DNA of 64,000 nucleotides from Porphyra umbilicalis (Eukaryota > Rhodophyta > Bangiophyceae > Bangiales > Bangiaceae). This document shows positions 10,976 through 21,047 of this stretch, piece after piece (the stretch's first letter is position 1; each line of letters begins with the position of its first letter). The translations under genes were made by a program, and so were the position numbers. The notes under the pieces were generated by a model, which worked only from the letters and a program-made list of their open reading frames with translations, did not search any database and was not told the DNA's origin. The stretch is from NCBI GenBank assembly GCA_002049455.2, contig KV918970.1, positions 1 to 64,000 of the forward strand. The letters are read 5' to 3'.

Positions 10976-12097
10976 ATGAGGCCCCTTGCGTTTCGGGTCC
11001 GTAAGACCGAAAGCCGCCGAAAGCCGGGATGGTAGCGGCCACCGCCGGGTCTACCACCGCGGCCGCTGCCGGCTTCTCCGCAGCCACCCCCGGCATTGCA
11101 ATACCGCGGGCGCCCCTTGGAGTCGCTGGGGCTGGCCCCGGTTACCTTGTTGGTCGTTCCGTCGGCCGCCGCGGACGGCAGCCGCTGGGAATAGGGTGAT
11201 GTAGCACCACCCGGTCGGGGGTGCTGCCGGGGCACCGCGCGGGGGGAGCCGGGGTCGGGCGGACACGATCCCCACCGACACACGGGCCTGGTGTCCCCTC
11301 GGGTCACGGGCATTGCGCCCACACTGGGGCTGGGGCCGTGCGGTGCGTGCAGCCCGGCCTGGCGGCGCGTAGCCGCGGCCGGCGGGCCCGCGCGGGGCGG
11401 CGGTTATGTCGGGCGGCGAGCGCTCCCGCGTGGTTGCGCCACCGGCCGCCACGTCAGCTAGGGGCGCCCGGTCCCGATTCCCCCTCGTATCTACTTACCG
11501 CATTGGGGGACTTGTCTTGTATTGTAGTTAGTTGTATTGGTTGGTCGGCGGCGCGGGCCAATTCCCAGTAGGGGAATTGGGCCCACGCAACGGTTTCCGC
11601 CCTTTTAGGACGAAGGGCGACGACGGTGGGAGGCACCGTCGTCGCCGGCAAGTAAACCGTGCCTTGTGTCATGACCTCTGGCGGCCTGACTTCCCGGTTC
11701 CGATGGCCCTATAGCAGTGCACGTTCGGAGGGGGCACGTGCGGGATGGTTCCCTTCCCCTTATGACATGATCCACATTCTATTGTGCTACATGCAGCAGC
11801 ACGGCCACCCGCGGTGGGTGCGGGTGCGGTACTCCCAGCTTAAGACAAACGTCTTGGGCACGCGCCAACCCCGGCCTAATACTTTTGATCTTCCATGGCT
11901 TCCGACGCCGAAATGCGGGCATCAGCTGAGTCCGACTCTGTCGGCGTTTTCGACCGCTGCCAGTGGACCTGGTGCAATATTCCTTTCTTCACCTAATGTT
12001 ACATCCGGCTGCAGGGTGCGGCTCCCGGGTTCTCTATGGGCGCGCCAGGGCCTTTTTTTGTGACGCCCGTTGCTGGTGTTGGGGCCCATGGGGAACC
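10976..12097. other. Intergenic or 5' region, no firm gene
   Basis: GC-rich to about 11500, then more balanced. Between about 11660 and 12060 two frames look coding-like, including a well-placed ATG near 11895 that begins Met-Ala-Ser-Asp-Ala-Glu. These may be upstream exons of the gene at 12098, but no splice sites convince me. Confidence 0.35.
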
Positions 12098-12577
12098 ATG
12101 AACCACACGCCAGTCACCAAGGCGTGGTGGCAGACACATCTGGATGCCTTCATGCTGGTGTTTGACGCGTCTCTCAGCGCCAGAGGGGTGGGGGGGCTCT
12201 ATGGGTTTCGTAGTGGGGCGACGCAGTTTTGGCTCGCATACTCAGGTGACGTGGAGATGGTCATGCGCATGGGCGTTTGGAAGGCCAACTCACCTCGCTT
12301 TTTGTTTTACATGCTGAACTCTCGGTGCAGGGGGACCATCCGAGCTCGAGTGAAGGACTGCTTCCGCGTCGAACGCCAAGACCTGATGGTGCGCATGGAG
12401 AGCTTGGTGGAGACTTTTATGGCTTGGTTTGAGGATCGTGTGGTGGCCCGTATCGACGAAGGCCATGGCAACTTTTTTGCTGGCGGGCTGGGGTTGGAGG
12501 TCATGGACAAGTTGATGACGATAGTCTACACGCTCCTGCCAACTCATGCGGGGATGCTGGACGGCGAAGTGGCATGA
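12098..12577 (+). CDS. Uncharacterised protein, about 159 residues
   Basis: The ORF opens at an ATG with the good context GAACCATGA and has ordinary amino-acid composition, unlike the GC-driven ORFs nearby. It has several aromatic residues (Trp-Trp near the start, Phe-Trp in the middle), alternating charged and hydrophobic residues typical of helices, and no signal peptide or membrane segment. The frame is open upstream to 11963, so an earlier start or an upstream exon is possible. I recognise no domain. Confidence 0.45.
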   Translation: MNHTPVTKAWWQTHLDAFMLVFDASLSARGVGGLYGFRSGATQFWLAYSGDVEMVMRMGVWKANSPRFLFYMLNSRCRGTIRARVKDCFRVERQDLMVRMESLVETFMAWFEDRVVARIDEGHGNFFAGGLGLEVMDKLMTIVYTLLPTHAGMLDGEVA

Positions 12578-12712
12578 GCTGCATCTCGGAGAGAGTACGT
12601 AAAGTGTGGGCCAGGGAAGCTCTTCTTCAAGCTACGCTCCTTTTGTCTGTCAGGCCACGCAGGGGTGGGGGCGGGGGAGGGTTGTCGGTGCCTTGTCCCT
12701 CAACTAGAATGT

Positions 12713-12943
12713 GGGGAAGCTGGGCCGCACCGGCCCTGAAGGGGGTGAGAGCGGGGGTCGGTGCCCCCGCCGCCCCTCGGCGCCGTGCTGGTTGCTCCCC
12801 CCTCGGGGAACGGGGTGGGGGTGTCTTCCCCCCCCCCCCGGCACATTGGCGGTGTTTTTTCGGCGGGGACCCCGCCGGTCGTGCCGATGCGCCGGTCGGC
12901 CTGCGTCCCCTCGTCGCCGCGCTCCCTACGGGGGGCGGTATGA
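12713..12943 (+). repeat. Dispersed ~200-bp block shared with 62937-63132 (opposite strand)
   Basis: This segment matches the reverse complement of 62937-63132 closely: both contain GGTGAGAGCGGGGGT near the start, a GGGGGTGTCTTCC block, ACATTGGCGGTGTTTTTTCG, and the CGTGCCGATGCGCCGG block. Homology stops at the GGGGGGCGG on the distal side. The second copy lies in the 5' part of the non-LTR element on the right, so this may be a stray piece of that element or an independent short repeat. Confidence 0.7.
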
Positions 12944-13151
12944 CTTCTTCTTCCGCCGCATGGAGAAGAGCCCTTCCGCGCCGCCGTCAAACTCGACAGT
13001 GCGCTTGCAATCGTCAGCGTCACACTCCCAGCGGCCAACCCAAACCTGCTCAATGTCAAGGTCAAGATTCAAGCAAAAACAATTTCCGGGTCAGAACGCC
13101 GTCGAGACAAGGCGAATCGGCACGGGTTGTCGGCAAACGAAATAGCTCACG

Positions 13152-14315
13152 TCAATGGGCAACTAGGATCCGTGGGCGCAAAGATGGCAAGGCAAGACGT
13201 ACATGTAAATTGCTCGCTGTCGGGTGGTGAGTCGTCAATATGGCGGGCTCCTTGACGACCTTGTGGCGCTGTTCTCGCCGCAAACCGCAGCTGCCATAGA
13301 ACAGCTCCGTCAAGACCTGTCGCACGTCCCGGATATGTCCAGCTGCAATCCAAATGAGGAACAAGTCGTTGAGAGTCTTGGCGTCGGCCCGTGTTCCCGT
13401 CTGCAGCGCCGCAGCGCGTTGCTTCAAGAAGAAAGCCTGCCAATCAGCTGTCCTCGACCAAACCTCTCCATGGTTGCCCTCGAACGAGCAGGGGAGCATG
13501 TTGCGCGGGACGTTCTGGGAAAGATTTCCCTGGTCCACGTCGTGCGGGCCTCAGATGGTGTCCGACTCCTCTTTCTCCAAGCCCTCGTCTTCCTCATCAT
13601 TGTTGAGCACCTTGACTCGTCGAACAGCGGCCGCCTTTCGGGCGTGGAGGCGGGCCTTGACAGCAGCCGGCGCCGTCCCGGTGTCAATGTCCAGGAAGCC
13701 GTTTGGTCCTTGCCGTTGCCACGCGACGCGCACGTGACCACAGGGACCGCGAAATCGACGGCACCCCGGGGCAATACAGGCGGGAGCGTTGCTGGAGCTG
13801 AAGGAGACGACTGAGTACACGGAGCGGTAGAGCAACGCCCAAATGACCGCCGAACCGTACACATCCGGCACCGCAAAGTCGGCCGCGTCGGCGCGGAGCC
13901 GCATCCGTCCGCGGAAGGTGTGGATGCCAACACCCGATGCCGCCAGCGCTTTGCTCAAGGCGGTCGTGTGAACACACTTGGTGCTGCGGGACGACGCGGA
14001 AAGCAAGAGCGCGTTCTGAGTGCCGGCAAAGCACGAGCACAACAGGCCGTCACGACATGAGACCCAAAGTATGGCCAAGTACTCCTTCCCAACGCCGGTG
14101 CGCAGCACGATTGCTCGTGATCGCGAGTTCTTGTCCCCAACCACGCGTGCTGTGACCGAGGACGCCCGAGCGACAAGCGGTTGGGCGGTTGGCCGGCCGC
14201 AGGCTCGTTGGATGCACGCCACGAGAGCATCCTGGACATGGTCTGCAACCGCCTCTTGGGTGCGCGTACCGCGAACGCGTGGCGGGGGTTGCCATGCATC
14301 CGCGGCGGGGGCCAC
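13152..14315 (-). pseudogene. SWIM-like zinc-finger protein, interrupted by an in-frame TGA
   Basis: One continuous minus-strand frame runs from about 14315 to 13152 (roughly 387 codons) with a single in-frame TGA at 13551-13553. The first part carries a CxC...CxH arrangement (Cys-Ser-Cys, then Lys-Cys-Val-His about 18 residues later) typical of SWIM-type zinc-binding motifs, and a second cluster with Cys, Cys and Cys-Gly-His. SWIM and related clusters occur in transposases and in nuclear proteins, so transposon ancestry is possible but unproven. The C-terminal piece is helical with Trp-rich segments. Alternatives are a real stop with two genes, or readthrough. The start is uncertain. Confidence 0.45.
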
Positions 14316-14960
14316 ATCGTCGTGTTGCTATTCATCGCTGTCCCTCGACGCATCACCGGAATGGGACTTGTTGGTCACCTTGGGCTTGACGTCATACCGC
14401 TTCCGGACGTGTTGAGCGCGGTCAGGGACACCACTGCCCCCAAGGGCTTGCCGCATCTGCTGGCTCCTCAAACGCCCGACGAGAAGTCCACGGCCGTCTG
14501 CGGCAGCGCAATGTACAACCGTGCTAGGGCCGTGGTCGGCGCGGGGAAGCACGGACACGCGAGCAGCCAAGGCCTCCGCCTGGTCATGGCTACCGGCGAA
14601 TGGAATCTCGACAGGGCGAGAGAAGCTTGGCAGCGTTCTGTCATCCGACGCGACGGGTGGGGAAGGCGACGCCGACCGCGCGCGCATTCCCTCCGCCATT
14701 GACGTCAGCCACGGCCACAAATGCGCACCATAAAATGCGTATCACGACCGGGGAGGCCCACCGGTGGTGAGGGAGGGGGAGGAGGCACCAGAGACCGCCA
14801 AACGCTGCGCCGCGCCACAAAAAAGCGCCGCCCGCTCCGCCGGGCGGGGGTGCGCCCGGCGCGCCCCCTGCAGCCCAAAAAGAAGAAACAAAACGAGCAG
14901 CAAGACCGAGGAAGCCCGCCGGTAGCGGGGGAGGGGGGGGGAGGCACCAGGAACCGGGAA
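14316..14960. other. Intergenic, no supported gene
   Basis: Open frames on both strands, but no product-like translation. Includes GGGGGAGGAGGCACCAG-type repeats at about 14770 and 14930. Confidence 0.4.
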
Positions 14961-14963
14961 CCC

Positions 14964-14968
14964 GCCCC

Positions 14969-15011
<43 letters not shown>
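14964..15011. repeat. (CGG)n microsatellite, about 15 units
   Basis: An uninterrupted run of CGG trinucleotides that reads as poly-Arg or poly-Pro in overlapping frames. Confidence 0.95.
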
Positions 15012-15404
15012 GCGACGGTGCGGCAGATCGGCGGCGTGAGGATGATGCGAACCGGGCTCGTCAGGGGGGGGGCCCAGATCGCGCTGGAGGGGGTGTGCTG
15101 ACGGTTTGGGCGCCAAAACGCTGCTGGCACGTGCCATTGTCTAGGGCCAGGGCCCGAACTGTTGTCTGGCCCACCACATGTCTGGGCGCCGGACGTCTGG
15201 GAAGCCGTGTCTGGGAAGGACGGTGTCGGTGCCTGACAGGCCCCATTTGGCGGTTGCTGAGCACCGTGTCTGAAGGGGCATTGAGCGCCCTCTGCGGGGT
15301 AATGCAGCCCTCTCATTGGCTGAGACACCGTTCACAGCCGATTCTCAAGGCAGATCGTGTGAAAGCTGATGCGCCCGACTCCTTCAAGGGGATCGACGTC
15401 GCGG

Positions 15405-15550
15405 CGTGCTATTGTGCTTCTCACAAAAACTGGATCCGCAACATCCGCTTCAGCATCAGTAACCGCCCCCTGAGCCAATGAAACAGTGGTTTTGCAACGG
15501 AAGCTGATTTACCGAGGTCCAGTTTTTGTAAGAAGCACCATAATCGCGCT
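15405..15550. mobile_element. MITE-like inverted repeat of about 145 bp
   Basis: The left end at 15410-15434 (TATTGTGCTTCTCACAAAAA and onward) is matched by the reverse complement of 15518-15543 (GTGCTTCTTACAAAAACTGG), about 80% over 28 bases. A further short inverted match lies inside. No coding capacity; TSD unresolved. Confidence 0.5.
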
Positions 15551-15872
15551 GCGGTCGGCCTCGGTCGGGAGTCGCCGACGAGACGGCGCGGTCATCGAGG
15601 CCCCGTCTTGACGCCGCGCGCACGGCGACGGTGCGCAATTGCGTGCTGGTCAATTTTGCCTATACAGAACAAGACTGGGGACAAGAGTAGTTTTCATCAT
15701 AAAACTTGATTAAGTCCGGCATTTAATTGTATTTTCTCATAATGTTTTCAAGGCTTGTGCACACCGAAAAAAAAAAAGTGAAGTCGACCCACAACAGCAA
15801 GGACCACGGAGGTCGTCGTCGACGACGCAGTCATCACGTCCCAGGGTTGTGAGATTTTGACAAAATCATCAT

Positions 15873-15932
15873 TGATGGTTTCTGCTCTCCATAATTATTC
15901 ATAATTTTCGTACATGGTTACAGAAACCATCA
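15873..15932. repeat. Hairpin with perfect 12-bp arms
   Basis: TGATGGTTTCTG at 15873-15884 is perfectly complementary to 15921-15932 across an AT-rich 36-base loop, in an AT-rich island (15.68-15.95 kb) that otherwise holds no gene. Confidence 0.6.
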
Positions 15933-16037
15933 GCCCGACTTTTTCTGAAAGTACTTGGTGGACGACCTGAATCATGTCTCGTCTAACAGCCTGATAGTTC
16001 TCCTTCAGTACGTCTTTCGCGCCCATGCACACGATGC

Positions 16038-16553
16038 CTATGGGGGCGGGCGGCCGCCTCCACCGCGAGGCACATGCTCGCCGTCATTTGGGGCGACGGG
16101 GGGGACAGCTCGCGCGGCGGCCGCCGCCGCCTTCGGGACGGGGGGGGGTTGGAGGGGGGGGTGGTTGTGGGCCGACCGCGATCGCCACACGGACACCCTC
16201 ACCAGGGTTGGGGTGCGTGAGGCGTTGCCCTCGGAAATGCAGGGGGAAGGAGAAATGGCGACCAGCTTGCGAAGAGATGGCATGCATGTGAGCGGGAACG
16301 CGGCGGCGACGACCACCAAACCGGCACACACCATCACGACGGCGATAGCGGCGGCCGCCGCCACGCGGCGTGCGGCCGGGCAGGAATGTAGCAGGGCATA
16401 TATCAGTACTCCTCCCACCTGCACGGCGGCGGTCGGGTGCGCACATGCCGAGGGTGCAGTAGGGGCATTGAGCAGGCGAGCTCCGGAAACAAAGACCGAC
16501 AGAGGCTGTGTGAGCGAGTCCAGGTTCCGCCTGTTCCACTTGCGGCATGACAT
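16038..16553 (-). CDS. Possible single-pass membrane protein, unknown function
   Basis: A 171-residue ORF with a true ATG. A strongly hydrophobic Ala/Val/Leu stretch at about residues 64-88 is long enough for one membrane span and is preceded by Arg-Arg, suggesting an N-out or signal-anchor topology. The C-terminal third becomes Pro/Ala-rich and low complexity. The opposite strand is also open here, as often in GC-rich DNA, so coding status is uncertain. No family recognised. Confidence 0.3.
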   Translation of the reverse strand: MSCRKWNRRNLDSLTQPLSVFVSGARLLNAPTAPSACAHPTAAVQVGGVLIYALLHSCPAARRVAAAAAIAVVMVCAGLVVVAAAFPLTCMPSLRKLVAISPSPCISEGNASRTPTLVRVSVWRSRSAHNHPPLQPPPVPKAAAAAARAVPPVAPNDGEHVPRGGGGRPPP

Positions 16554-16629
16554 GTATGTTCTTCAAATTAAATGCGAACACGTGGCCCACCGACGATCAT
16601 TATCAGCGCGTGCTGGCATGCTTCGATAA

Positions 16630-16750
16630 TTTTGAAATAATCCCCTGGCCTTTAGGACAGGGTACTATCCAACATGCGCATAGGGGCCCCCATTTTAATT
16701 TTTTTCCGAGCTAGTGCACGTTGCGGGAGTACTTGCGAAAAAGCGGGGTG
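16630..16750 (+). repeat. Dispersed repeat, copy 1 (pair with 17965-18070)
   Basis: Starts with the palindrome-like CCCTGGCCTTTAGGACAGGG and ends with CTAGTGCACGTTGCGGGAGT followed by ACTT. The same beginning and ending occur, at similar spacing, at 17965-18070. Related CCCTGG...CAGGG motifs are also at 4516 and, inverted, at 5361. Confidence 0.6.
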
Positions 16751-17964
16751 CACGCGGAGAGACCTCGTACGGCTCGGGCGGAGGTCGCCGTACGTTGAGT
16801 CCGACATGGTTAGAAGCGTCAACTTGCACACTATCCGCACATGTGTTTTTGCACGATGGCCGTACGTTGAGCGTTTGTGAGGTCCAACCATGTAGAAAGA
16901 GGGTTTTTTTCTCGTTCAGATGGCTTGAAACGGGGGGTCTGTGCTTCAGACGAGCTGGAAACGAGGATGCGTGCTGCATATGACCGCGTCGGGTGAGGAT
17001 TTGAAGACGTAATTGGTGAAACATGCCCCTGAGATGCTCTTGACGGTGTTCTTGTTCTTCAAAAATTTGAACGCGCAGGAGAGGGCCAAGATCGGGGACA
17101 GCCGAGAGTCGTGGAATGTGGTGTGACCGTGGCGCGCAGTGACTGAAGCGGGCAGTCGCGAGTGGCGTGACGCAGCTGCCCGCGTGGTGCTGTGCGCGGA
17201 CCTGTGACGAGGAGAGGGCGGCGTCGTGCGTGTGGCCCGTGCGAGGGGGTGGTGGTGTCGCGGTGGCAGATCCGGCCGTGCGAGATGTCGCGCAACTGAC
17301 CGCGCGGTACGTCGTGGGGGGAGGAGAACGGACAGGGGGGTACGTTCGGGGGCTGTGGAGGGGTTGAGGGGCCGTGGAGCTGGAGGAGGGGAGGGGTGAA
17401 GACGCCGCTGACTAGCCGGTGGCAGCCCCTAGGGCAGCGGCGGCGGACCCTGCGCCCGCGCCCCCTGCTGCGATAGGCTTGCTACTGGCAACAAGCCTAG
17501 CCATCATGGACGAGGGGGCGGGAGTGGCGTGGCGTTTGCCCCAGGGGGCGGGTGGACTGCGCGGTAGCGGCGGCGGAGGCGGACGTGGGTGTGGGGCCGG
17601 TGGGCTGGGGAGGGTGAGGCTGTCGGCGAGCCGTGCGTGGCTTGGGACTGTCGCAAGCACGGCGTTGCCTGGGTTGTGGGCCGGCGCGCTCCGGGGCGGA
17701 CGGCTCTGGCGCGCGCGCCTGCCCGTGGACGCCCGCAATGACATAAAAATAAGAACCAATGCAGTGCATGAAAAATATAACCACGTGCCAAGTGAAGCGC
17801 GACGCGGCATGCTTCAAGTCTATGGCGCGTCGCCAAAGAATGATCGGATCCGAGCAAGTTCCACAGCAAGTTGCAGCATGCTGTGACCGTGCTGTGACTG
17901 TGCTTTGAAATAAAATTGCATGCTGAGGGCTCCTGGATGGCTCTGTGGGAGGCAAGGACGATCA

Positions 17965-18070
17965 CAGCAATTCCCTGGACTTTAGTCTAGGGTGCTTTCT
18001 CACACCCACACGTCGAAAAAAAAGTCCTTTTTTCTAGTGCACGTTGCGGGAGTACTTAAAAAAACGTTTT
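17965..18070 (+). repeat. Dispersed repeat, copy 2
   Basis: Matches 16630-16750: CCCTGGACTTTAGTCTAGGG at the start and CTAGTGCACGTTGCGGGAGT at the end, with a poly-A stretch in between. It lies inside the TIR element at 17823-19415, so one of the two is nested in the other. Confidence 0.55.
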
Positions 18071-19143
18071 TGGCGGTCCGTTTGGCTCCCTACGACGTTG
18101 GAGGACGTCCCCCGGTGCTTTCTTGACTATGGGAACATGCGCCGGGGCTGCCCGCATCTTTCTGTGAAGTTGCTAGAGGTGGCGACGTCTTCATCGCCCG
18201 TACGGTCCGCGGAAGCAGAATCGTGGTTAAAAAGGTGCGTGAGGGCAGGTGCGGCGTTTACGGGGTCGTGGGGGCAGGTGAACGCGGCGATGAACGGCCA
18301 TGATGTCGCAATTTCGCGGTAGTTGGCCAGAATCGGGCTCTGCGGGCCCTGCAGGAGACGTCGGTTTTGATTTTTCAAACAGGGAGTTGTGTCGGCGCTG
18401 AATGCGCTGCGGCCTGCGTGGTCGCGTCCCTTCCCGCAACACCCGCGCGCGGCGCGTGGGGGCGGCGGCCACCGCCGCTGGCGGTGTTGCCGCCGCGCCT
18501 GCCGCCGACGCGGCGGTGAGCACTGGACGACCGTGCGCACGACGCGCGCCCGCACACGGCAGCGAGTGGCGCCCGCGACTGCGGCGGCCGCGGCCGCGGC
18601 GGTGCCGGCGGCGGCGGCGGCGGCGGCGTGGCGCCCCTGCTATTTTCTCGCTCCACCCCGCCGCCCGCCCCCCCGTGCCATCGACGGCTTCTTCCCCCCC
18701 CTCCCCCTCTGTGGCCCCACATACCCCCCCCTCCCCATCCACAGCGTCGGCGCCGCGCACGTGCGCATCGCACAGCTCGGCCTCGAGTCTGCGCGGCAGC
18801 AAGCGACGACTGCCCAGCCAGCGTCGGCCGGTGGTTGCTCGGATGGTGGCGGCCGTGCCTCGGTGGCAGCCGCCGCCCTCCGCGGCGGTGGCGGCCGCTG
18901 CTGACCCTCCGGTGGGTGCGGCAGGAGCCCCTCGCGGCGATCACCTACCCCCCCTCGGACGAAGACAAAGCGCTGGTCGCCGAGGAGCGTGCGGGCGGCC
19001 GCTACCCACCAGTGGGCGGGTACCCCCCCGACGGCAGCAGCTGCCGCTCGTGCGGGCCGCGGTGGACGCCGCGGCGGCGGTGGGCGGAGCGCCCCCTACG
19101 CCAGCAAGCGGTGGTCACGTCGGCAACCGCCACCACCGCCGCC

Positions 19144-19347
19144 ATGGCCGCCTTCCTTGTCTCCTTTTTTCTGATCTCCTGCTCGTACGTGCGCTCCCAA
19201 GCGGCGCCGGTCGTGCAGGTGACGCTCACCCGGGAGGCTGTGCTCGACTTGCCTATGTATCTTTCGTCGTGTGAAAACAGTTCTTTCGTTTTGCAAGTCC
19301 AGGGTGTTTTCGCGAACGCGCTTTCAGTTTTAAATTCTGTGCTGTGA
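19144..19347 (+). CDS. Possible small protein with N-terminal hydrophobic segment
   Basis: An ATG in the good context GCCGCCATGG starts a 67-residue ORF whose residues 3-15 are strongly hydrophobic (Phe/Leu/Val/Ile), like a signal peptide or anchor, followed by a small Cys-containing part. The frame is open upstream in low-complexity GC-rich sequence. It lies within the TIR element at 17823-19415. No family recognised. Confidence 0.25.
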   Translation: MAAFLVSFFLISCSYVRSQAAPVVQVTLTREAVLDLPMYLSSCENSSFVLQVQGVFANALSVLNSVL

Positions 19348-19417
19348 GCTGCTGTGAACTGCTGTGACTTGCTGTGAGCGTTTCTCAGATCCGATCATTC
19401 TTTGGCGACGCGCCATA

Positions 19418-21047
19418 AATAATGCTCCAGAACTTACTCGTATAGATTGTCTTCGATCACAGCACAACTCCAGGCCAGGGTGTTTTCGCGTACGCGCTTT
19501 CAGTTATGACGATCAGTATCGCGTGATAATTATCGGCCCACATCCCTGTCACGTCCGCCGCGTTGGGCTGCTGCCTGCAACGACGGTCACCCTCCCTCTC
19601 TGCCGTCTACGCCGCTGGCGTCGCTGCTGCTCGCGGGCCCTGCGGTCGGACCGCACGGAGGGGGGCACCCCCTCCCCTCTCCCAAGTACGCGCGCCTCGG
19701 CGTGGCTCGCCGCGCTCGCCTCCCGCCGGCAGCGTCGACGCGCACCCCCCCCCCACGCCGACCGCTGTCGTGCCGCCGCCGCCGGCGCCGACCCCCGCCG
19801 TGCCGCGGCCGCCGCCACCGCCGCGCCGCGCCGTCGGCGGGGCACGGCGCGCGCCGGCGGGGCGCCGCGGGGCGCCGCCGCCGCCGCCACCACCACCCCG
19901 CCGCCGTGGCCGCCCGCGTCGGTCGGCGGGCGGCCGACGGCGGGTGTGCCGCCGCCGCCGCCGCGGCCGCCGCCGCCGCGGCCGCCGCCGCCGCTGGCGG
20001 TGCGACGCGACAGCGGACCTTTGGGATTGGAGAGGGCGGGGGGGGCGTGGTTCCCTCATCCCTCACCGCCGCCCCGCCTTGGCGGCGGCCACGGCGACCG
20101 CGGCGGCGACTGCAGCGGGCGCCGGGGGGGGGGGGCGGCGGCCGCGCGGTGGGCCAGCACGGTGGGGGCGGCGCGTCCACCCCCCCCCCCCCCCGCTCCC
20201 CTCCCCTCTGCCCCATCCCCCCCCCGGCGGCACGACGCGCCGTCGGCGCGATCGTCGTTGCGTCGCCGCCCGCGGGGGGCGCCGCCGACGCGCCCGCGCC
20301 CGCGCGGCGGCGGCGGTGGCGCGTCGACGCGGCGCCGCCGCCGACCGCCATGGCGCCGCCCGTCGGTGTGGCGCCCCCGCCGCGCCCGTCGCGTGCGACC
20401 GCGTGTCGGCCGGGGGGGGGGGGGGGGAGCGTCGCTGCGCGCGCCGCGACGGCCGACGGCGGCGGCGGGGGTGGGGTGGCGCCGCCGCCGGCAGGCGCGG
20501 GGCGGACCGTCGAGCCGCCCACGTGCGTGGCGTGACGCGGCCGCACAGGGGGGGCCGGTCCCCGCGACGGCCACCGCCGCCGCCGCCGCCACCGCCGCCG
20601 CGCGGCCGGCCGTTCATGGCCCCACGGGGTGCGCCCGTGTCGCGCCGCCGCGCCGCCGCCACCGCTGCCGGCGGCGGGGGCGTTTGGGGGGGTGGGGCGG
20701 CCGGCAGGGAGCGCCGCGTGGCGCCGCCGACGGCGCCATCAGGGCCAATGGGCTCGCCGTCCGTGGGAGTTTTACGTCTTCTGGCGGCCCCCAGCGCACC
20801 CCATTGCACGGCGGCGGTGCCCCCCGCGCGCGGCCCACGACGGCGTCGCCGCCGGCCCACGGCCCACGCGCGATCAATCAATCCAGTCGAGAAAAACGAA
20901 AAAAGCAACAGCAAGCGGGGACTTTTCCCACCCGCCCGCGCAGACGGCCCAAACACCCCAAACGCCGCGTCGTCAAGGGGGCGCGCGTCCACCGTGCGGA
21001 CCCCCCCCCCCCCTCCCAAGTCCCAAGCACGCTGCCTGCCGCCCCCG
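19418..21047. other. Very GC-rich stretch, no gene supported
   Basis: Contains homopolymer G and C runs and Pro/Arg/Ala-rich ORFs open in many frames. Near 19470-19505 the CCAGGGTGTTTTCGCG motif recurs from 19299-19330. I find no product. Confidence 0.5.

Larger units (their letters stand above)
17823..19415. mobile_element. 1.6-kb element with perfect 28-bp terminal inverted repeats and TA duplication
   Basis: The left end 17823-17850 and the right end 19388-19415 are perfect inverted copies beginning TGGCGCGTCGCCAAAG. Both are flanked by TA (17821-17822 and 19416-19417). Subterminal tracts on both sides repeat a CACAGCA/TGCTGTG word several times, as transposase-binding arrays often do. 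A TA target fits the Tc1/mariner group, but no transposase is recognisable. The GC-rich interior (about 18.4-19.1 kb) differs from the AT-richer ends and may be captured cargo. The repeat block at 17965-18070 lies inside the left part. Confidence 0.8.
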
